Notes: generated by a model from the sequence alone, not told the origin. Positions 1 through 8,338 are shown, numbered from the stretch's first letter. The stretch: 64,000 bases of DNA from Gordonia insulae (GCF_003855095.1 NZ_CP033972.1:5022001-5086000), one strand, 5' to 3'. Numbers and translations: made by a program.

Positions 1-239
1 CGGAAGTGATCGATTCCCCTCGAGCCGCGCGTACCGAGCTCGATTCCCCACAGTCGACTCGTGGCGCCTGAGCAGTATCGCACAGCGATCACGCCGCTGT
101 CGTTCATTCGCACGGCTAACCGCCCACGATGTGATACTTGTGGCGCGACCACCCGGGTAACGCCCGCCGACCACACACCGATCCACATCTCGACTCAACG
201 AAACACATGCCGGGCAGGCGTGTCAGGAAGGACCTCGAG

Positions 240-1136
240 ATGGCACGGACCCGCGTCGCAACCATGATCGCCATCCTCAGCGTCGTGGCCATGGTCGGTG
301 CAGGAATTGCGATCGCCGAGATGAGAAGTCCGACAGTGAACGCGGCCGCGCAGGCCGAGCATCCGTCGCTGAAGTATGTGGCACTGGGCAGTTCCTACGC
401 GGCCGGCCCCGGCGTGCAGCGGCTGACCGACAAGGGCTGCCTGCGGACCGCCGACAACTATCCCCATCAGATCGCGGCCGCGCGCGGCATGGCGCTGACC
501 GACGTCAGCTGCTCGGGCGCGACCACCGCCAACATCCTGCACACGCCGCAGGCGCCGCACGCGAAGCGTCCGCAGATCACCGCGGTCACCGCCGACACCG
601 ATCTGGTGACCATCACGATCGGCGGTAACGACCTCGCCTACATCGGGCGCGTCGCCGCCCAGGGCTGTGCCAACATGGCGTCGACCGCAACGGCGGGCAC
701 CGTGATCAGCGGTTGCCGCCCGGGTCAGCGCATCCGCACCGAGCCGACGGCCGCCGACTATGCCGCAGTGGAGCAGGCGATCATCACGATCGTCTCCGAA
801 GTCCGTTCCCGCGCACCGCATGCCGACGTCGTCCTGGTCGACTATCCGCCGTTGCTCGATCAGCACGCGCGGACCTGCGCACAGATCCCGCTGACCGCCG
901 CCGAAGCCGCCGAGACCGTCCGCGTCTACAACGGGCTGGTCGCCGCCACCGCACGTGCAGCCGGGGCCACCGGCGTCACCCTGGTCAAGGCGTCGAAGGC
1001 CGGCGCGGCGCACACGGCGTGCTCGTCGCAGCCGTGGCTGCTCGGATTCGAGCCGCCGTCGCCATATCACCCCACCGAACTCGGAAAGACCGGCGTGGCG
1101 CGGCTGGTGCTGCGGGCATTGCGTGGGGACGTCTGA
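240..1136 (+). CDS. Secreted SGNH/GDSL-family esterase or lipase
   Basis: Predicted exported serine hydrolase of the SGNH superfamily, acting on ester substrates outside the membrane; the substrate is unknown. The protein has 298 residues. A hydrophobic N-terminal segment (about residues 7-27) followed by a small-residue stretch looks like a signal peptide or anchor. Block I reads ALGSSYAAG with the nucleophile at about Ser52 (GSS in place of GDS). Block III is GGNDL, and the catalytic histidine is in the PYHPT motif near the C-terminus. Several cysteines suggest disulfides. I chose the ATG at 240 because the longer frame from 138 adds a non-hydrophobic, arginine-rich leader. It stands alone on this strand. 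The family is clear; the exact role is not. Confidence 0.82.
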   Translation: MARTRVATMIAILSVVAMVGAGIAIAEMRSPTVNAAAQAEHPSLKYVALGSSYAAGPGVQRLTDKGCLRTADNYPHQIAAARGMALTDVSCSGATTANILHTPQAPHAKRPQITAVTADTDLVTITIGGNDLAYIGRVAAQGCANMASTATAGTVISGCRPGQRIRTEPTAADYAAVEQAIITIVSEVRSRAPHADVVLVDYPPLLDQHARTCAQIPLTAAEAAETVRVYNGLVAATARAAGATGVTLVKASKAGAAHTACSSQPWLLGFEPPSPYHPTELGKTGVARLVLRALRGDV

Positions 1137-1164
1137 CCGATCGCCGGGACCGTGTCGGCGGCCC

Positions 1165-1770
1165 CTACGTGTCGCACCCGATCACGACCGCCTTCGCGAG
1201 CCCACCGAACTGATACGCATACTGGTACGCCCACTGCGAGATCGGTCGCGAATAGTCGCGCGGGACGCTGCGCATGATGACCTGTCCGTCGAAACACTGT
1301 CCGAAGATGTAGCGGGCGCGGACCAGGTGATAGCGCCAGCTGATCACGATCACCGACTTCCAGCCGCGTTCCTCGGCCATCCGTTGGGTGAACATGGCCT
1401 CGCCCTGGGTGGTCGAGGGGTTCGGGGCGAAGCAGATGACCTCGACGGCCGGTGTGCCGGCGTTGCAGACGCGATCCATGATCCGTTTGTCCGAACTCGT
1501 GTACGGCGGAGCGTAGGGCCGGTAGGGATCGGAGATCAGTACGGTGTCGGCGTAGCCCTCCCGGGCGAGGCGTAACCCGTAGTCCTCGCGGCCGTCGTGT
1601 TCGCCGCCGAGCACGACGATGGCGTCGGCCTTGCGCAGGTCGTCCTGGTGCTCCCGCTGGAACAGCTGATAGCCGAGTCCTGCCGCGACCACCACCATGA
1701 CGAGTACGCAGACCATCACCCCGAGCACGGTCGACCACAGCCGACGACGTCGCATCGCCTTCTTGGGCAT
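1165..1770 (-). CDS. DUF218 (YdcF/SanA/ElyC-like) membrane-anchored protein
   Basis: 201 residues. One N-terminal membrane helix (about 11-34) follows the basic stretch KKAMRRRR, and a DUF218 domain fills the rest. Family hallmarks are DAIVVLGG early in the domain, a central PNPSTTQGEA motif, and VISWRYHLVRAR late. Known DUF218 proteins are linked to envelope maintenance (E. coli ElyC, SanA) but their chemistry is poorly defined. It converges on the SGNH hydrolase gene with a 28-nt gap. The basic start MPKKAMRRRR fits an anchor with the domain outside the membrane. Confidence 0.8.
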   Translation of the reverse strand: MPKKAMRRRRLWSTVLGVMVCVLVMVVVAAGLGYQLFQREHQDDLRKADAIVVLGGEHDGREDYGLRLAREGYADTVLISDPYRPYAPPYTSSDKRIMDRVCNAGTPAVEVICFAPNPSTTQGEAMFTQRMAEERGWKSVIVISWRYHLVRARYIFGQCFDGQVIMRSVPRDYSRPISQWAYQYAYQFGGLAKAVVIGCDT

Positions 1771-1869
1771 CAGCGAGCAGGCGGTGTGGCGGCGGGCATG
1801 TGGCGAATTCTGCCCCGCGCGGGCATGCCGGGCAGCCCGGAGTAGGTCACATCACATCCGGCCGGTCGG

Positions 1870-2736
1870 TCAGACGACCAAACCCACCGTGGTCAGGACC
1901 GCCCAGAGCAGCATCGCCTGGCCGGTCGCACCGAGCGAGGGGATGAGGCCGGGGCCGACGGCGCCGGTCCGCACCGGCCGATAGGCGATCCAGATCAGGG
2001 GTGCCGCGAGGAGGCCGATCAACGCCCACGGCGTCGCCGCGATCAGCGCGATGCTCACCACCAGCGGCACCGCGAGGAGCGCGCCGAACATCAGTCGGGT
2101 CCGCTTGTCGCCCAGCCGGACCGCGAGGGTGATCTTGCCGGACTCGGTGTCGCTCGGGATGTCGCGCAGATTGTTGACCACCAGGACGGCCGACGAGATG
2201 GAGCCGATGGCGATCGCGCACAGCAGGCCGATCCAGTCGACGGCGCCGCTGACCACGTACTGGGTGCCGAGCACGGCGACGAGCCCGAAGAACGTGAACA
2301 CGGCGATCTCCCCGAGGCCGATGTACCCGTAGGGCTTCTTGCCGCCGGTGTAGAACCAGGCGCCCGCGATGCAGATCGCACCCACGAGTACCAGCCACCA
2401 GGCGGTGGTGATCGCGAGGATCAGGCCGCACACCGCGCCGATGCCGAAGCAGAGGAATGCCGCGTTCTTCACGGCGGCGGGGGAGGCCGCTCGCGAGCCG
2501 ACCAGTCGCATCGGGCCGACGCGGTCGTCGTCGGTGCCGCGCACGCCGTCGGAGTAGTCGTTGGCGAAGTTGACGCCGATGATCAGCGCGACCGCGACGA
2601 TCAGCGCGAGGGCTGCCTTCCACCAGACGACGTCGCCGAGGTCACGCACTGCGCCGACGCCGACGATCACCGGCGCGATCGCGTTGGGCAGCGTGCGCGG
2701 GCGTGCGCCCTGTAACCACTGCTTCGGGGTTGCCAT
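1870..2736 (-). CDS. menA: 1,4-dihydroxy-2-naphthoate polyprenyltransferase
   Basis: Integral membrane UbiA-family prenyltransferase that attaches a polyprenyl chain to 1,4-dihydroxy-2-naphthoate in menaquinone synthesis. 288 residues, a usual length for actinobacterial MenA. It opens with [19 protein letters not shown]. The metal-binding Asp-rich motif [14 protein letters not shown] lies at about residues 59-72, and several hydrophobic helices follow. The second Asp-rich region is less obvious by eye. It sits 54 nt downstream of the small membrane protein gene on the same strand, so co-transcription is possible. No other men gene is in the window. Confidence 0.93.
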   Translation of the reverse strand: MATPKQWLQGARPRTLPNAIAPVIVGVGAVRDLGDVVWWKAALALIVAVALIIGVNFANDYSDGVRGTDDDRVGPMRLVGSRAASPAAVKNAAFLCFGIGAVCGLILAITTAWWLVLVGAICIAGAWFYTGGKKPYGYIGLGEIAVFTFFGLVAVLGTQYVVSGAVDWIGLLCAIAIGSISSAVLVVNNLRDIPSDTESGKITLAVRLGDKRTRLMFGALLAVPLVVSIALIAATPWALIGLLAAPLIWIAYRPVRTGAVGPGLIPSLGATGQAMLLWAVLTTVGLVV

Positions 2737-2790
2737 CCTGCCGATCTTTCCACGCCACCGAAGTGCTGGTGCGGATGGTGTGCCCGGTGG

Positions 2791-3099
2791 TCAGGATCTG
2801 CGGCGACCTCGACGACGCTGCGCCCAGCGCCGGCCCGCCGACGTCTCGGTCCGCCACAGCGCCCACCCGGCGATCGCGAATCCGGCCACCGACAGCAGGT
2901 CCGATTCGGTAACCCCGTGCCGGTCGCTGATGACGACCAACGTCGCACCTTCGAGCGGTCCGTTGAAGACGATCCAGGCGCCCGCCACCACGATGAGCAC
3001 CGCCGCCGACAGCCGTCCCGGGCGCGCCAGGCACCAGGCGCCGCACGTGAAGAGCAGCGCCATGAGCACCAGCGCATGGAACGGGTCGATCGATCGCAT
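2791..3099 (-). CDS. Small membrane protein, paralogue of the protein at 36923-37237
   Basis: 102 residues with three likely membrane helices (about 8-25, 32-48, 68-82) and an Arg-rich C-terminal tail. I do not recognise a named family. Shared blocks with the second copy 34 kb away are CGAWCLA, PGR, GAWIVF, GPLEG, ESDLLS/QSDLLS and IAGWALWRTETSA, so the pair are clear paralogues and both are probably real genes. Function unknown. The conserved cysteines in helix 1 and the invariant WRTETSA before the basic tail are the features to follow. It lies directly upstream of menA. Confidence 0.72.
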   Translation of the reverse strand: MRSIDPFHALVLMALLFTCGAWCLARPGRLSAAVLIVVAGAWIVFNGPLEGATLVVISDRHGVTESDLLSVAGFAIAGWALWRTETSAGRRWAQRRRGRRRS

Positions 3100-3284
3100 T
3101 CGTCCAGTATCCAGTGGTCACCTGAGTGGGTTCACAGGAAATGCGGCGTCAACGTGGGATTGCCCACAGCGCAACGTGAATTCGTCCTCTGCACGACCCA
3201 TCCGCAACTGGTAGCTTCCGAACCGCAGGATGAAGACCATTCACGATCAGCATTCACATTCACACGATCTTCGGGGAGATTGAG

Positions 3285-3848
3285 ATGAAGAATTCACTGA
3301 CCACACGTATGGCCGGGATCGCGCTCGCAGGAGCGATCGGTATCGCCGGTTTCGCCACCGCTCCGGCCTTTGCGGAGCCGTCTGCGGCCGGCCCGGCGGC
3401 GACGTCGCCCGCCGAGGTGACACCCGGCGCCGGGGTCGACTGGCGTCTGGTCCAGCAGAATGCCGCGGCCGCCGGCGATGCACAGGGTGCCGCCGCCGCG
3501 GCGTGGATTCTGGGCGAGCACACCTCCACGACGCCGACCGCGCTGGACAAGAGCAATCTCTCGTCTGCTGTGCTTGCGGCAACCCGTTATTCGCCGGTCG
3601 CCGATGAGTCCTCGAGCGGCTCGTCGTCGGGGTCCGCCGGGTCGTCGAGCGGCTCGGCAAGCGGATCGTCCGATCTGATCGAGCAGGCCGTCGATGACTT
3701 CTTCGACAATTTCGACTGGGAGACGGTCACCGTCCCACTGTTGTCGATCTTCCTTCAATCGCAGGGTATCCCCGCGATCATCGCAACCCCGCTGGCGCAG
3801 ATCATCTGGGGTGCGATCGAGGCCACCTTCCCGCAGCGCGCCGTGTGA
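3285..3848 (+). CDS. Secreted protein with Ser/Gly-rich linker, unknown function
   Basis: 187 residues. A classical signal peptide (Thr/Arg-basic start, hydrophobic AGIALAGAIGIAGFATAPAFA) probably ends after AFA near residue 30. The middle is Ala-rich, followed by a Ser/Gly low-complexity linker (about 105-130). The C-terminal segment of about 55 residues is amphipathic and hydrophobic (SDLIEQAVDDFFDNFDW, then VPLLSIFLQSQGIPAI). A good ribosome site (GGGAGA, about 6 nt upstream) supports the ATG at 3285. No recognised domain. Similar secreted Ala/Pro-rich proteins are common in mycolata. Confidence 0.7.
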   Translation: MKNSLTTRMAGIALAGAIGIAGFATAPAFAEPSAAGPAATSPAEVTPGAGVDWRLVQQNAAAAGDAQGAAAAAWILGEHTSTTPTALDKSNLSSAVLAATRYSPVADESSSGSSSGSAGSSSGSASGSSDLIEQAVDDFFDNFDWETVTVPLLSIFLQSQGIPAIIATPLAQIIWGAIEATFPQRAV

Positions 3849-3867
3849 CGAGTCTCGTTTCAATGCT

Positions 3868-4230
3868 TCATCGACACGTCGAGCCGGCACCGAGGACCGC
3901 GCACAATGCCTGTAGCGCTTCGGGTTGCGCGCGGTAGTAGACGTTCATGCCGCGACGCTCCGGTGTGACCATGCCCGCCTTCTTCAGTTGGGACAGGTGA
4001 TGGCTGGTGGTGGCCTCGGTCAGCCCCACGGCGGTGGCGAGGTCGCATGTGCACACCTCGCCCTGCTCGTCGGTGAGCAGCAGTGACATCAGCGTGATCC
4101 GCGCCGGGTCGGCAAGTGCCTTGAGCCGCAGTGCGATTTCGAGTGCCGCGTCGCCGTCGAGCGGCGCCGCCGAGACCGGCGTGCAACAGATCGGTGCGCT
4201 GATGTCGATCACGGGCAATGTCTTCGGCAT
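3868..4230 (-). CDS. arsR: ArsR-family As(III)-responsive repressor (first copy)
   Basis: 120-residue winged-helix repressor. The helix-turn-helix reads LTEATTSHHLSQLKKAGMV and the wing RRGMNVYYRAQ. It has an N-terminal vicinal pair Cys15-Cys16 (APICCTP) plus Cys60 and Cys62 in EVCTCDL. The C15/C16 arrangement matches what I recall of the Corynebacterium glutamicum ArsR, where these two bind As(III) with a third cysteine. I chose the ATG at 4230, since the longer frame to 4548 is only the antisense of arsI. It diverges from arsI with palindromes in the gap, so it probably represses itself and arsI. Confidence 0.88.
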   Translation of the reverse strand: MPKTLPVIDISAPICCTPVSAAPLDGDAALEIALRLKALADPARITLMSLLLTDEQGEVCTCDLATAVGLTEATTSHHLSQLKKAGMVTPERRGMNVYYRAQPEALQALCAVLGAGSTCR

Positions 4231-4250
4231 GCATCCAACGTACCCAAGGC

Positions 4251-4312
4251 GTTGACATATGTCGAAAAGGTCGGCATCCTGGGCTCGTCGGAAGTAATTC
4301 GATATATGTCTC
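4251..4312. promoter_or_regulatory. Putative ArsR operators between arsR and arsI
   Basis: The 99-nt gap between the diverging arsR (4230) and arsI (4330) genes holds a perfect 10-bp palindrome GACATATGTC at 4254-4263. A near copy, GATATATGTC, lies at 4301-4310, 47 nt downstream. The first overlaps a TTGACA hexamer (4252-4257) that could be a -35 box for arsI. Two spaced, similar AT-centred palindromes fit a dimeric ArsR/SmtB repressor. The assignment is inference from position and symmetry. Confidence 0.5.
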
Positions 4313-4329
4313 ACACGTGGAGGTTTGTG

Positions 4330-4806
4330 ATGTCCCGGATGCAACTCGCGCTCAACGTCGGCGACCTGGATCAGGCGGTCGAATTCTATTCGAAGCTGTT
4401 CGCCGTTCGGCCGGCCAAGCTCAAGGAGGGGTACGCCAACTTCGCCATCGCGGAGCCGCCGCTGAAGCTGGTCCTGCTCGAGAACCCGGGAAAGGGCGGC
4501 ACGATCAATCATCTCGGCGTCGAGGTGGAGTCCAGCGAGAAGGTCCACGCCGAGATCGCACGTTTACGTGGCGAGGGACTCTTCACCCAGGAGGAGATCA
4601 ACTCCACGTGTTGTTTCGCGACCCAGGACAAGGTCTGGGTGACCGGACCGGCGGACGAGAAGTGGGAGGTCTACACGGTGCTCGCGGACTCGGATACATT
4701 CGGGACGAGTCCGAACCTGTTGGCGGACAATGATGATCCGAAACGCGGCGCGGTGTGCTGTGGGGGCTCCGTCACGGACGCTGCACAGGACGCGGCCTGC
4801 TGCTGA
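4330..4806 (+). CDS. arsI: ArsI/CadI-family metalloenzyme, candidate C-As lyase
   Basis: 158-residue single-domain vicinal-oxygen-chelate (glyoxalase fold) protein. ArsI enzymes cleave the carbon-arsenic bond of trivalent organoarsenicals; close relatives in mycobacteria are named CadI. Putative metal ligands are Gln5 (MSRMQL), His61 (INHLGV) and Glu113 (KWEVYT). The substrate-binding vicinal pair is Cys94-Cys95 (STCCFA). An extra Cys-rich tail (VCCGG ... AACC) closes the protein. GGAGG at 4319-4323 supports the ATG at 4330. The last 35 nt overlap the 3' end of arsC tail to tail. ArsI versus CadI cannot be settled by eye, but the ars neighbours favour arsenic. Confidence 0.85.
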   Translation: MSRMQLALNVGDLDQAVEFYSKLFAVRPAKLKEGYANFAIAEPPLKLVLLENPGKGGTINHLGVEVESSEKVHAEIARLRGEGLFTQEEINSTCCFATQDKVWVTGPADEKWEVYTVLADSDTFGTSPNLLADNDDPKRGAVCCGGSVTDAAQDAACC

Positions 4807-5224
4807 CGGACCCGAGTCGGCGGGCGAGGTCGGCGATGCGACCGGCGATCTCGTCGCGGACCAGGCGCATCCGGTCCATGCCCTCGATCCCGCGCAGCGA
4901 CGGTTCGTCTGTCTCCCATACCTCGACGGTCGCGCCCTCGGGTGCGGTCACCCGTGCTGCGGTACCGATGACAACGGTCAGATCGGCTGCGCGCATCAGT
5001 GCGTCGGTGAGCTGACGCGGCTCGTGTGTTGAGATGTCGACGCCCACCTCGGCCAGCACGGCGGTCGACAGATCATTCGGTGCGGCACCGATCTTCGCCG
5101 CGGTTCCCGCCGACGACGCGGTGAAGGCGCCAGGTGCCATCTGCTGCGCGAGTCCCTCCGCCATGACCGACTTGCCGCGGTTGCTCACGCAGACGAAGAG
5201 TACCGAGGGTCGCGGTGACGGCAT
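4772..5224 (-). CDS. arsC: Mycothiol-type arsenate reductase (LMW-PTP fold)
   Basis: 150-residue cytosolic enzyme of the low-molecular-weight phosphatase fold that reduces arsenate to arsenite for export. The P-loop is VCVSNRGKSVMAEGLA near the N-terminus. The catalytic Cys (about residue 12) is followed by N and GKS. A Lys at Cys+6 in place of the phosphatase Arg is, as I recall, typical of the actinobacterial arsenate reductases that use mycothiol and mycoredoxin. VWETDEPS lies in the product-like C-terminal half. It starts 1 nt after the acr3 stop, so it is the last gene of an arsR-acr3-arsC operon. Confidence 0.88.
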   Translation of the reverse strand: MPSPRPSVLFVCVSNRGKSVMAEGLAQQMAPGAFTASSAGTAAKIGAAPNDLSTAVLAEVGVDISTHEPRQLTDALMRAADLTVVIGTAARVTAPEGATVEVWETDEPSLRGIEGMDRMRLVRDEIAGRIADLARRLGSVSSRPRPVQRP

Positions 5225-5225
5225 G

Positions 5226-6314
5226 TCAGACCTGCCCCGTCACGCTCTCGGACCGCACCGGTCGCGCGAACCTCTTGCGCAAGGCCAGTGAGACATACAC
5301 CAGTCCGACGAGCACGGGTACCTCGATGAGCGGTCCGATGACCCCGGCAAGCGCTTGACCTGACGTTGCGCCATAGGTGGCGATGGCGACCGCGATCGCG
5401 AGCTCGAAGTTGTTGCCGGCCGCGGTGAATGCGAGGGTGGTGGTGCGTGCGTAGCCCAACCCGAGCGCCGCGCCCGATGCGAACCCGCCGCCCCACATCA
5501 CCGCGAAGTAGATGAGGAGGGGGATCGCGATGCGCACGACATCCCATGGCTGCGAGGTGATCTGATCTCCTTGCAGAGCGAACAGGATGACGATGGTGAA
5601 TAGCAGCCCGTAAAGCGCCCACGGGCCGAGTCGGGGCAGGAACGTCGCCTCATACCACTCGCGCCCCTTCGCGCGTTCACCGAGACGTCGGGTCAGGTAG
5701 CCCGCGAGTAGCGGAATCCCGAGGAAGATCAGCACCGATTTGGCGATCTGCCACGGTGAGGCGTCGATCGTCGTCTGCTCGAGTCCGAGCCAACCGGGTA
5801 GCACGGAGAGGTAGAACCATCCGAGCACGGCGAACATGACGACCTGGAACACCGAGTTCAGGGCCACCAGTACCGCTGCGGCCTCGCGGTCGCCGCAGGC
5901 CAGGTCGTTCCAGATGATCACCATCGCGATACATCGGGCCAGGCCGACGATGATCAGGCCGGTACGGTACTCCGGCAGATCCGGGAGCAGCAGCCACGCC
6001 AGCGCGAACATCAATGCCGGTCCCACAACCCAATTCAGCACCAGCGACCCGATCAACAGGCGCCGATCACCGGTCACGGCATCGAGGCGGTCGTACCGTA
6101 CCTTCGCCAGGACCGGGTACATCATGATCAACAACCCGATCGCGATGGGCAACGAGATGCCGTCGAGTTCGATCGAGGCGAGAGCGTCGCCGAGTCCCCG
6201 AACTCCGCGACCCAGCAACAGACCGGCGACCATCGCGGCACCTATCCAGACCGGCAGGAAGCGATCCAGCGTCGACAGGCGTGCGACGACAGCGGTGTCC
6301 GTCGAACTGCTCAC
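5226..6314 (-). CDS. acr3: Acr3-family arsenite efflux permease
   Basis: Inner-membrane carrier that exports arsenite, the product of ArsC. 362 residues with about ten hydrophobic segments, the usual Acr3 size. The N-terminal half has LGDALASIELDGISLPIAIGLL and MYPVLAKV. Conserved Acr3 stretches later are VGLARCIAMVIIWNDLACGD (with the conserved Cys) and FTAAGNNFELAIAVAI. I prefer the GTG at 6312-6314, which overlaps the arsR stop as GTGA and has a GAGG ribosome site upstream. An ATG at 6329 would add five residues. It is translationally coupled to arsR upstream and abuts arsC downstream. Confidence 0.92.
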   Translation of the reverse strand: MSSSTDTAVVARLSTLDRFLPVWIGAAMVAGLLLGRGVRGLGDALASIELDGISLPIAIGLLIMMYPVLAKVRYDRLDAVTGDRRLLIGSLVLNWVVGPALMFALAWLLLPDLPEYRTGLIIVGLARCIAMVIIWNDLACGDREAAAVLVALNSVFQVVMFAVLGWFYLSVLPGWLGLEQTTIDASPWQIAKSVLIFLGIPLLAGYLTRRLGERAKGREWYEATFLPRLGPWALYGLLFTIVILFALQGDQITSQPWDVVRIAIPLLIYFAVMWGGGFASGAALGLGYARTTTLAFTAAGNNFELAIAVAIATYGATSGQALAGVIGPLIEVPVLVGLVYVSLALRKRFARPVRSESVTGQV

Positions 6315-6676
6315 CCCGGCACCTCGCACGACCGGGCCTCACCCGTGACGGTTGCCAGGTCACCGAGCACGGCGATGGCCGCGGTCAACGCCTCGGTGTC
6401 GACCCGGTAGTAGACCCACGTCGCCCGACGTTCGCTCGTCACCAGGCCCGCCTCGCGGAGCACCTTCAGGTGATGCGAGATGGTCGGCTGGGAGAGATCG
6501 AACGACCCCGAGATGTCGCAGACGCATGCCTCGCCGCCCGGATGTGCCGCCACCTCGCTCAACAGGCGCAGTCGGACGGGATCGCCCAGGGCCTTCAACA
6601 CCGCCGACGTCGCCGACGCGTCGTCGGCGCTGAGTCCGCGGCCCACCCCGGAGACCAGGAGGTTCTGATTCGACAT
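6311..6676 (-). CDS. arsR: ArsR-family repressor (second copy, heads acr3-arsC operon)
   Basis: 121-residue winged-helix repressor, first gene of the operon arsR-acr3-arsC. The recognition helix is FDLSQPTISHHLKVLREAGLV and the wing RRATWVYYRVD. The metal site is the helix-3 motif EACVCDI (Cys51, Cys53), with Cys118 near the C-terminus. It lacks the N-terminal vicinal Cys pair of the other ArsR in this island, so the two sensors probably bind As(III) with different ligand sets. Its ATG lies inside an 11-bp inverted repeat and lacks an obvious ribosome site, so leaderless translation and autorepression are plausible. Confidence 0.87.
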   Translation of the reverse strand: MSNQNLLVSGVGRGLSADDASATSAVLKALGDPVRLRLLSEVAAHPGGEACVCDISGSFDLSQPTISHHLKVLREAGLVTSERRATWVYYRVDTEALTAAIAVLGDLATVTGEARSCEVPG

Positions 6677-6706
6677 CTGTCTATATTGACAAGAATCGAA
6701 TCAGAA
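6663..6706. promoter_or_regulatory. Perfect 11-bp inverted repeat over the arsR (second copy) start
   Basis: TTCTGATTCGA (6663-6673) and TCGAATCAGAA (6696-6706) are exact inverted repeats separated by 22 nt. The left arm lies inside the first codons of arsR and the right arm just upstream of its promoter region. Between the arms is a second, smaller symmetry, TGTC...GACA (about 6679-6690). It probably marks the operator of the arsR-acr3-arsC operon. This is inferred from symmetry and position. Confidence 0.5.
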
Positions 6707-6739
6707 GACAACCGCCCGGTCGGCCCCGCCGGTGATCGA

Positions 6740-7453
6740 CTACGCGTGCATCGTGGTGGTGAAGGTCATCCGGTCTCCGCGGTACAGCGAACGCCGATGT
6801 TCGATGGGAATGTCGTTCTGGTCGTATGAGACCCGGTTGAGCAGAAACATCGAGGTTCGGGCGTCGACGTGCAGGAGCGAGGCCTCGCGTGCGTCGGGCA
6901 ACGTCGTGTCGATGGTGTCGACGGTGCGGGCGAAGTCGATTCCGTAGTCGCGGATGGCCGCGTAGAGCGACGACGGGGTGTCGAAGTTCTCGACCAGCCC
7001 TGGGTAGCGCCGCTCGGGCAGGCGGGTGCGCTCGAGGCCCACTCGCACCCCGTCGACGGTGAGGACGCGCTCGAGTTGGATGATCGGATCCCCGGTCTCG
7101 ATCTCGAGATGGTCGGCCAGCGTGTCATCGGCGTGGAAGTGGCTCCAGGCGATGAGGATTCGGCTGGCGTCCCGGCCGCTCTCCCGGGCGGCCTCGGTGT
7201 ACGAGCCGATCGACAACTGGTGAACGATCTTCGGTCCGGCGACCACGGTGGCCCGGCCCCGTCTCTCGATGCGGCCCGCCAGCAACAATTCGCGCAGGGC
7301 TTGGCGCACTGTCTCGCGCGCGACCGCGAATGTGTCGGCGAGTTCGCGTTCGGCAGGGAACGGATCGCCTTCGCTCAGTTCGTCGAGCATCTTGTCCAAC
7401 TGTGACCGCACGACTTGATGCTTGAGCATTCTCGGCTCGTCGGTGGTGGCCAT
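6740..7453 (-). CDS. GntR/HutC-family regulator with UTRA domain (PhnF-like)
   Basis: 237-residue transcription factor. An N-terminal GntR winged helix (about 8-75) contains FPAERELADTFAVARETVRQALRELL; the ORF track shows it as one intact domain. A UTRA effector domain (about 90-235) has YPGLVENF and a HUTC-like HRRSLYRGDRMTF near its end. It diverges from the phosphonate uptake operon, and the shared 108-nt gap holds two palindromes of the type I recall for mycobacterial PhnF (TGGTATAGACCA). The probable role is repression of the downstream operon and of itself, relieved by a phosphorus compound. The effector is unknown. Confidence 0.85.
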   Translation of the reverse strand: MATTDEPRMLKHQVVRSQLDKMLDELSEGDPFPAERELADTFAVARETVRQALRELLLAGRIERRGRATVVAGPKIVHQLSIGSYTEAARESGRDASRILIAWSHFHADDTLADHLEIETGDPIIQLERVLTVDGVRVGLERTRLPERRYPGLVENFDTPSSLYAAIRDYGIDFARTVDTIDTTLPDAREASLLHVDARTSMFLLNRVSYDQNDIPIEHRRSLYRGDRMTFTTTMHA

Positions 7454-7473
7454 GGCGAAATGATACCCGACCG

Positions 7474-7543
7474 TGGTCTAGACCAAATTGTCATCGCGCG
7501 TTCATGTGACGTTCGCGTAATCCGCACCGATTGGTCTATACCA
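7474..7543. promoter_or_regulatory. Two GntR/PhnF-type operators
   Basis: The perfect 12-bp palindrome TGGTCTAGACCA lies at 7474-7485, 20 nt upstream of the regulator start. A one-base variant, TGGTCTATACCA, lies at 7532-7543, 18 nt upstream of the hydrolase start. One site beside each divergent gene suggests the GntR protein controls both directions. The sequence closely resembles the PhnF operator as I recall it. The assignment is strong by position, but binding is untested. Confidence 0.75.
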
Positions 7544-7561
7544 AAGGACACTCTGTGGACC

Positions 7562-8299
7562 ATGGAATCCACTACTGCGACCGAGGCGGACGTGCGGCGC
7601 CTCGGATCATTCAATGTTTCTGCCGTCGAACAGATCTCGCTGGCGGTGTTCGACATGGCCGGTACCACGGTGACCGACGACGGTCTGGTCGTGCATGCCT
7701 TCGAGGCGGCTGCCACCGCTGCGGGAATGCCGGTGGACGGGCCGGAACGCCTACACGGCCGCCAGTTCGTTCTCGACACGATGGGGCAATCGAAGATCGA
7801 GGTCTTCCGCGCGCTCCTCGGCTCGGAAGACCGTGCGCAGACGGCCAACGCGGCCTTCGAGGACACCTACAACAAGGCCATCGACGGCGGCGTGACGGCG
7901 GTGCCGGGCGCTGCGGAAGCGATCGGTCGGTTGCGCGCGGCGGGGATCACCACCGCGTTCATCACCGGATTCAGCGCTCCGACCCAGGACCGGATCGTAC
8001 GGGCCCTCGGGTGGCAGGACCTGGCCGATCACGTGCTGGCGCCCGGCGACGGGGTGCGGGGCCGCCCGTACCCGGATCTGGTGCTGGCCGCGGCGTTGCG
8101 CGCTCAGGTCGACGACGTCGCGCATGTCGCAGTCGTCGGCGACACCAGCAGTGACATCCTGACCGGCCGGCGTGCCGGCGCGGGTGTCGTCGCCGGAGTT
8201 CTCACCGGCGCCCACGACGTCGACGCTCTGCAGGCCGCAGGTGCGACGCATGTTCTCGACTCGGTGGCCGACGTCGCGGCCCTGCTCCTCCAGTTCTGA
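7562..8299 (+). CDS. Phosphonatase-like HAD hydrolase (PhnX-like)
   Basis: 245-residue HAD-superfamily hydrolase. Motif I is FDMAGTTVTDD, with nucleophile Asp31 and the Met-Ala in place of the usual second Asp, as in phosphonoacetaldehyde hydrolase. Motif II is the Thr in ITGFSAP. Motif III is GRPYPD, with Arg as in PhnX rather than Lys. Motif IV is VVGDTSSDI. No cap lysine equivalent to the PhnX Schiff-base residue is obvious, so the substrate may differ from phosphonoacetaldehyde. It is the first gene of the operon with phnDCE and an alcohol dehydrogenase. The ATG at 7562 follows the operator; the longer frame to 7415 would cross it. Confidence 0.82.
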   Translation: MESTTATEADVRRLGSFNVSAVEQISLAVFDMAGTTVTDDGLVVHAFEAAATAAGMPVDGPERLHGRQFVLDTMGQSKIEVFRALLGSEDRAQTANAAFEDTYNKAIDGGVTAVPGAAEAIGRLRAAGITTAFITGFSAPTQDRIVRALGWQDLADHVLAPGDGVRGRPYPDLVLAAALRAQVDDVAHVAVVGDTSSDILTGRRAGAGVVAGVLTGAHDVDALQAAGATHVLDSVADVAALLLQF

Positions 8300-8338
8300 T
8301 CTCCCATCATCGATCTCGCCCAGAAAGGCATCCCAGTC

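Noticed and set aside
1..239. Short frames before the first gene
   Set aside because: No signal, ribosome site or family match. TCGATTCCCC occurs twice (about 10-19 and 40-49) but nothing further supports a function.
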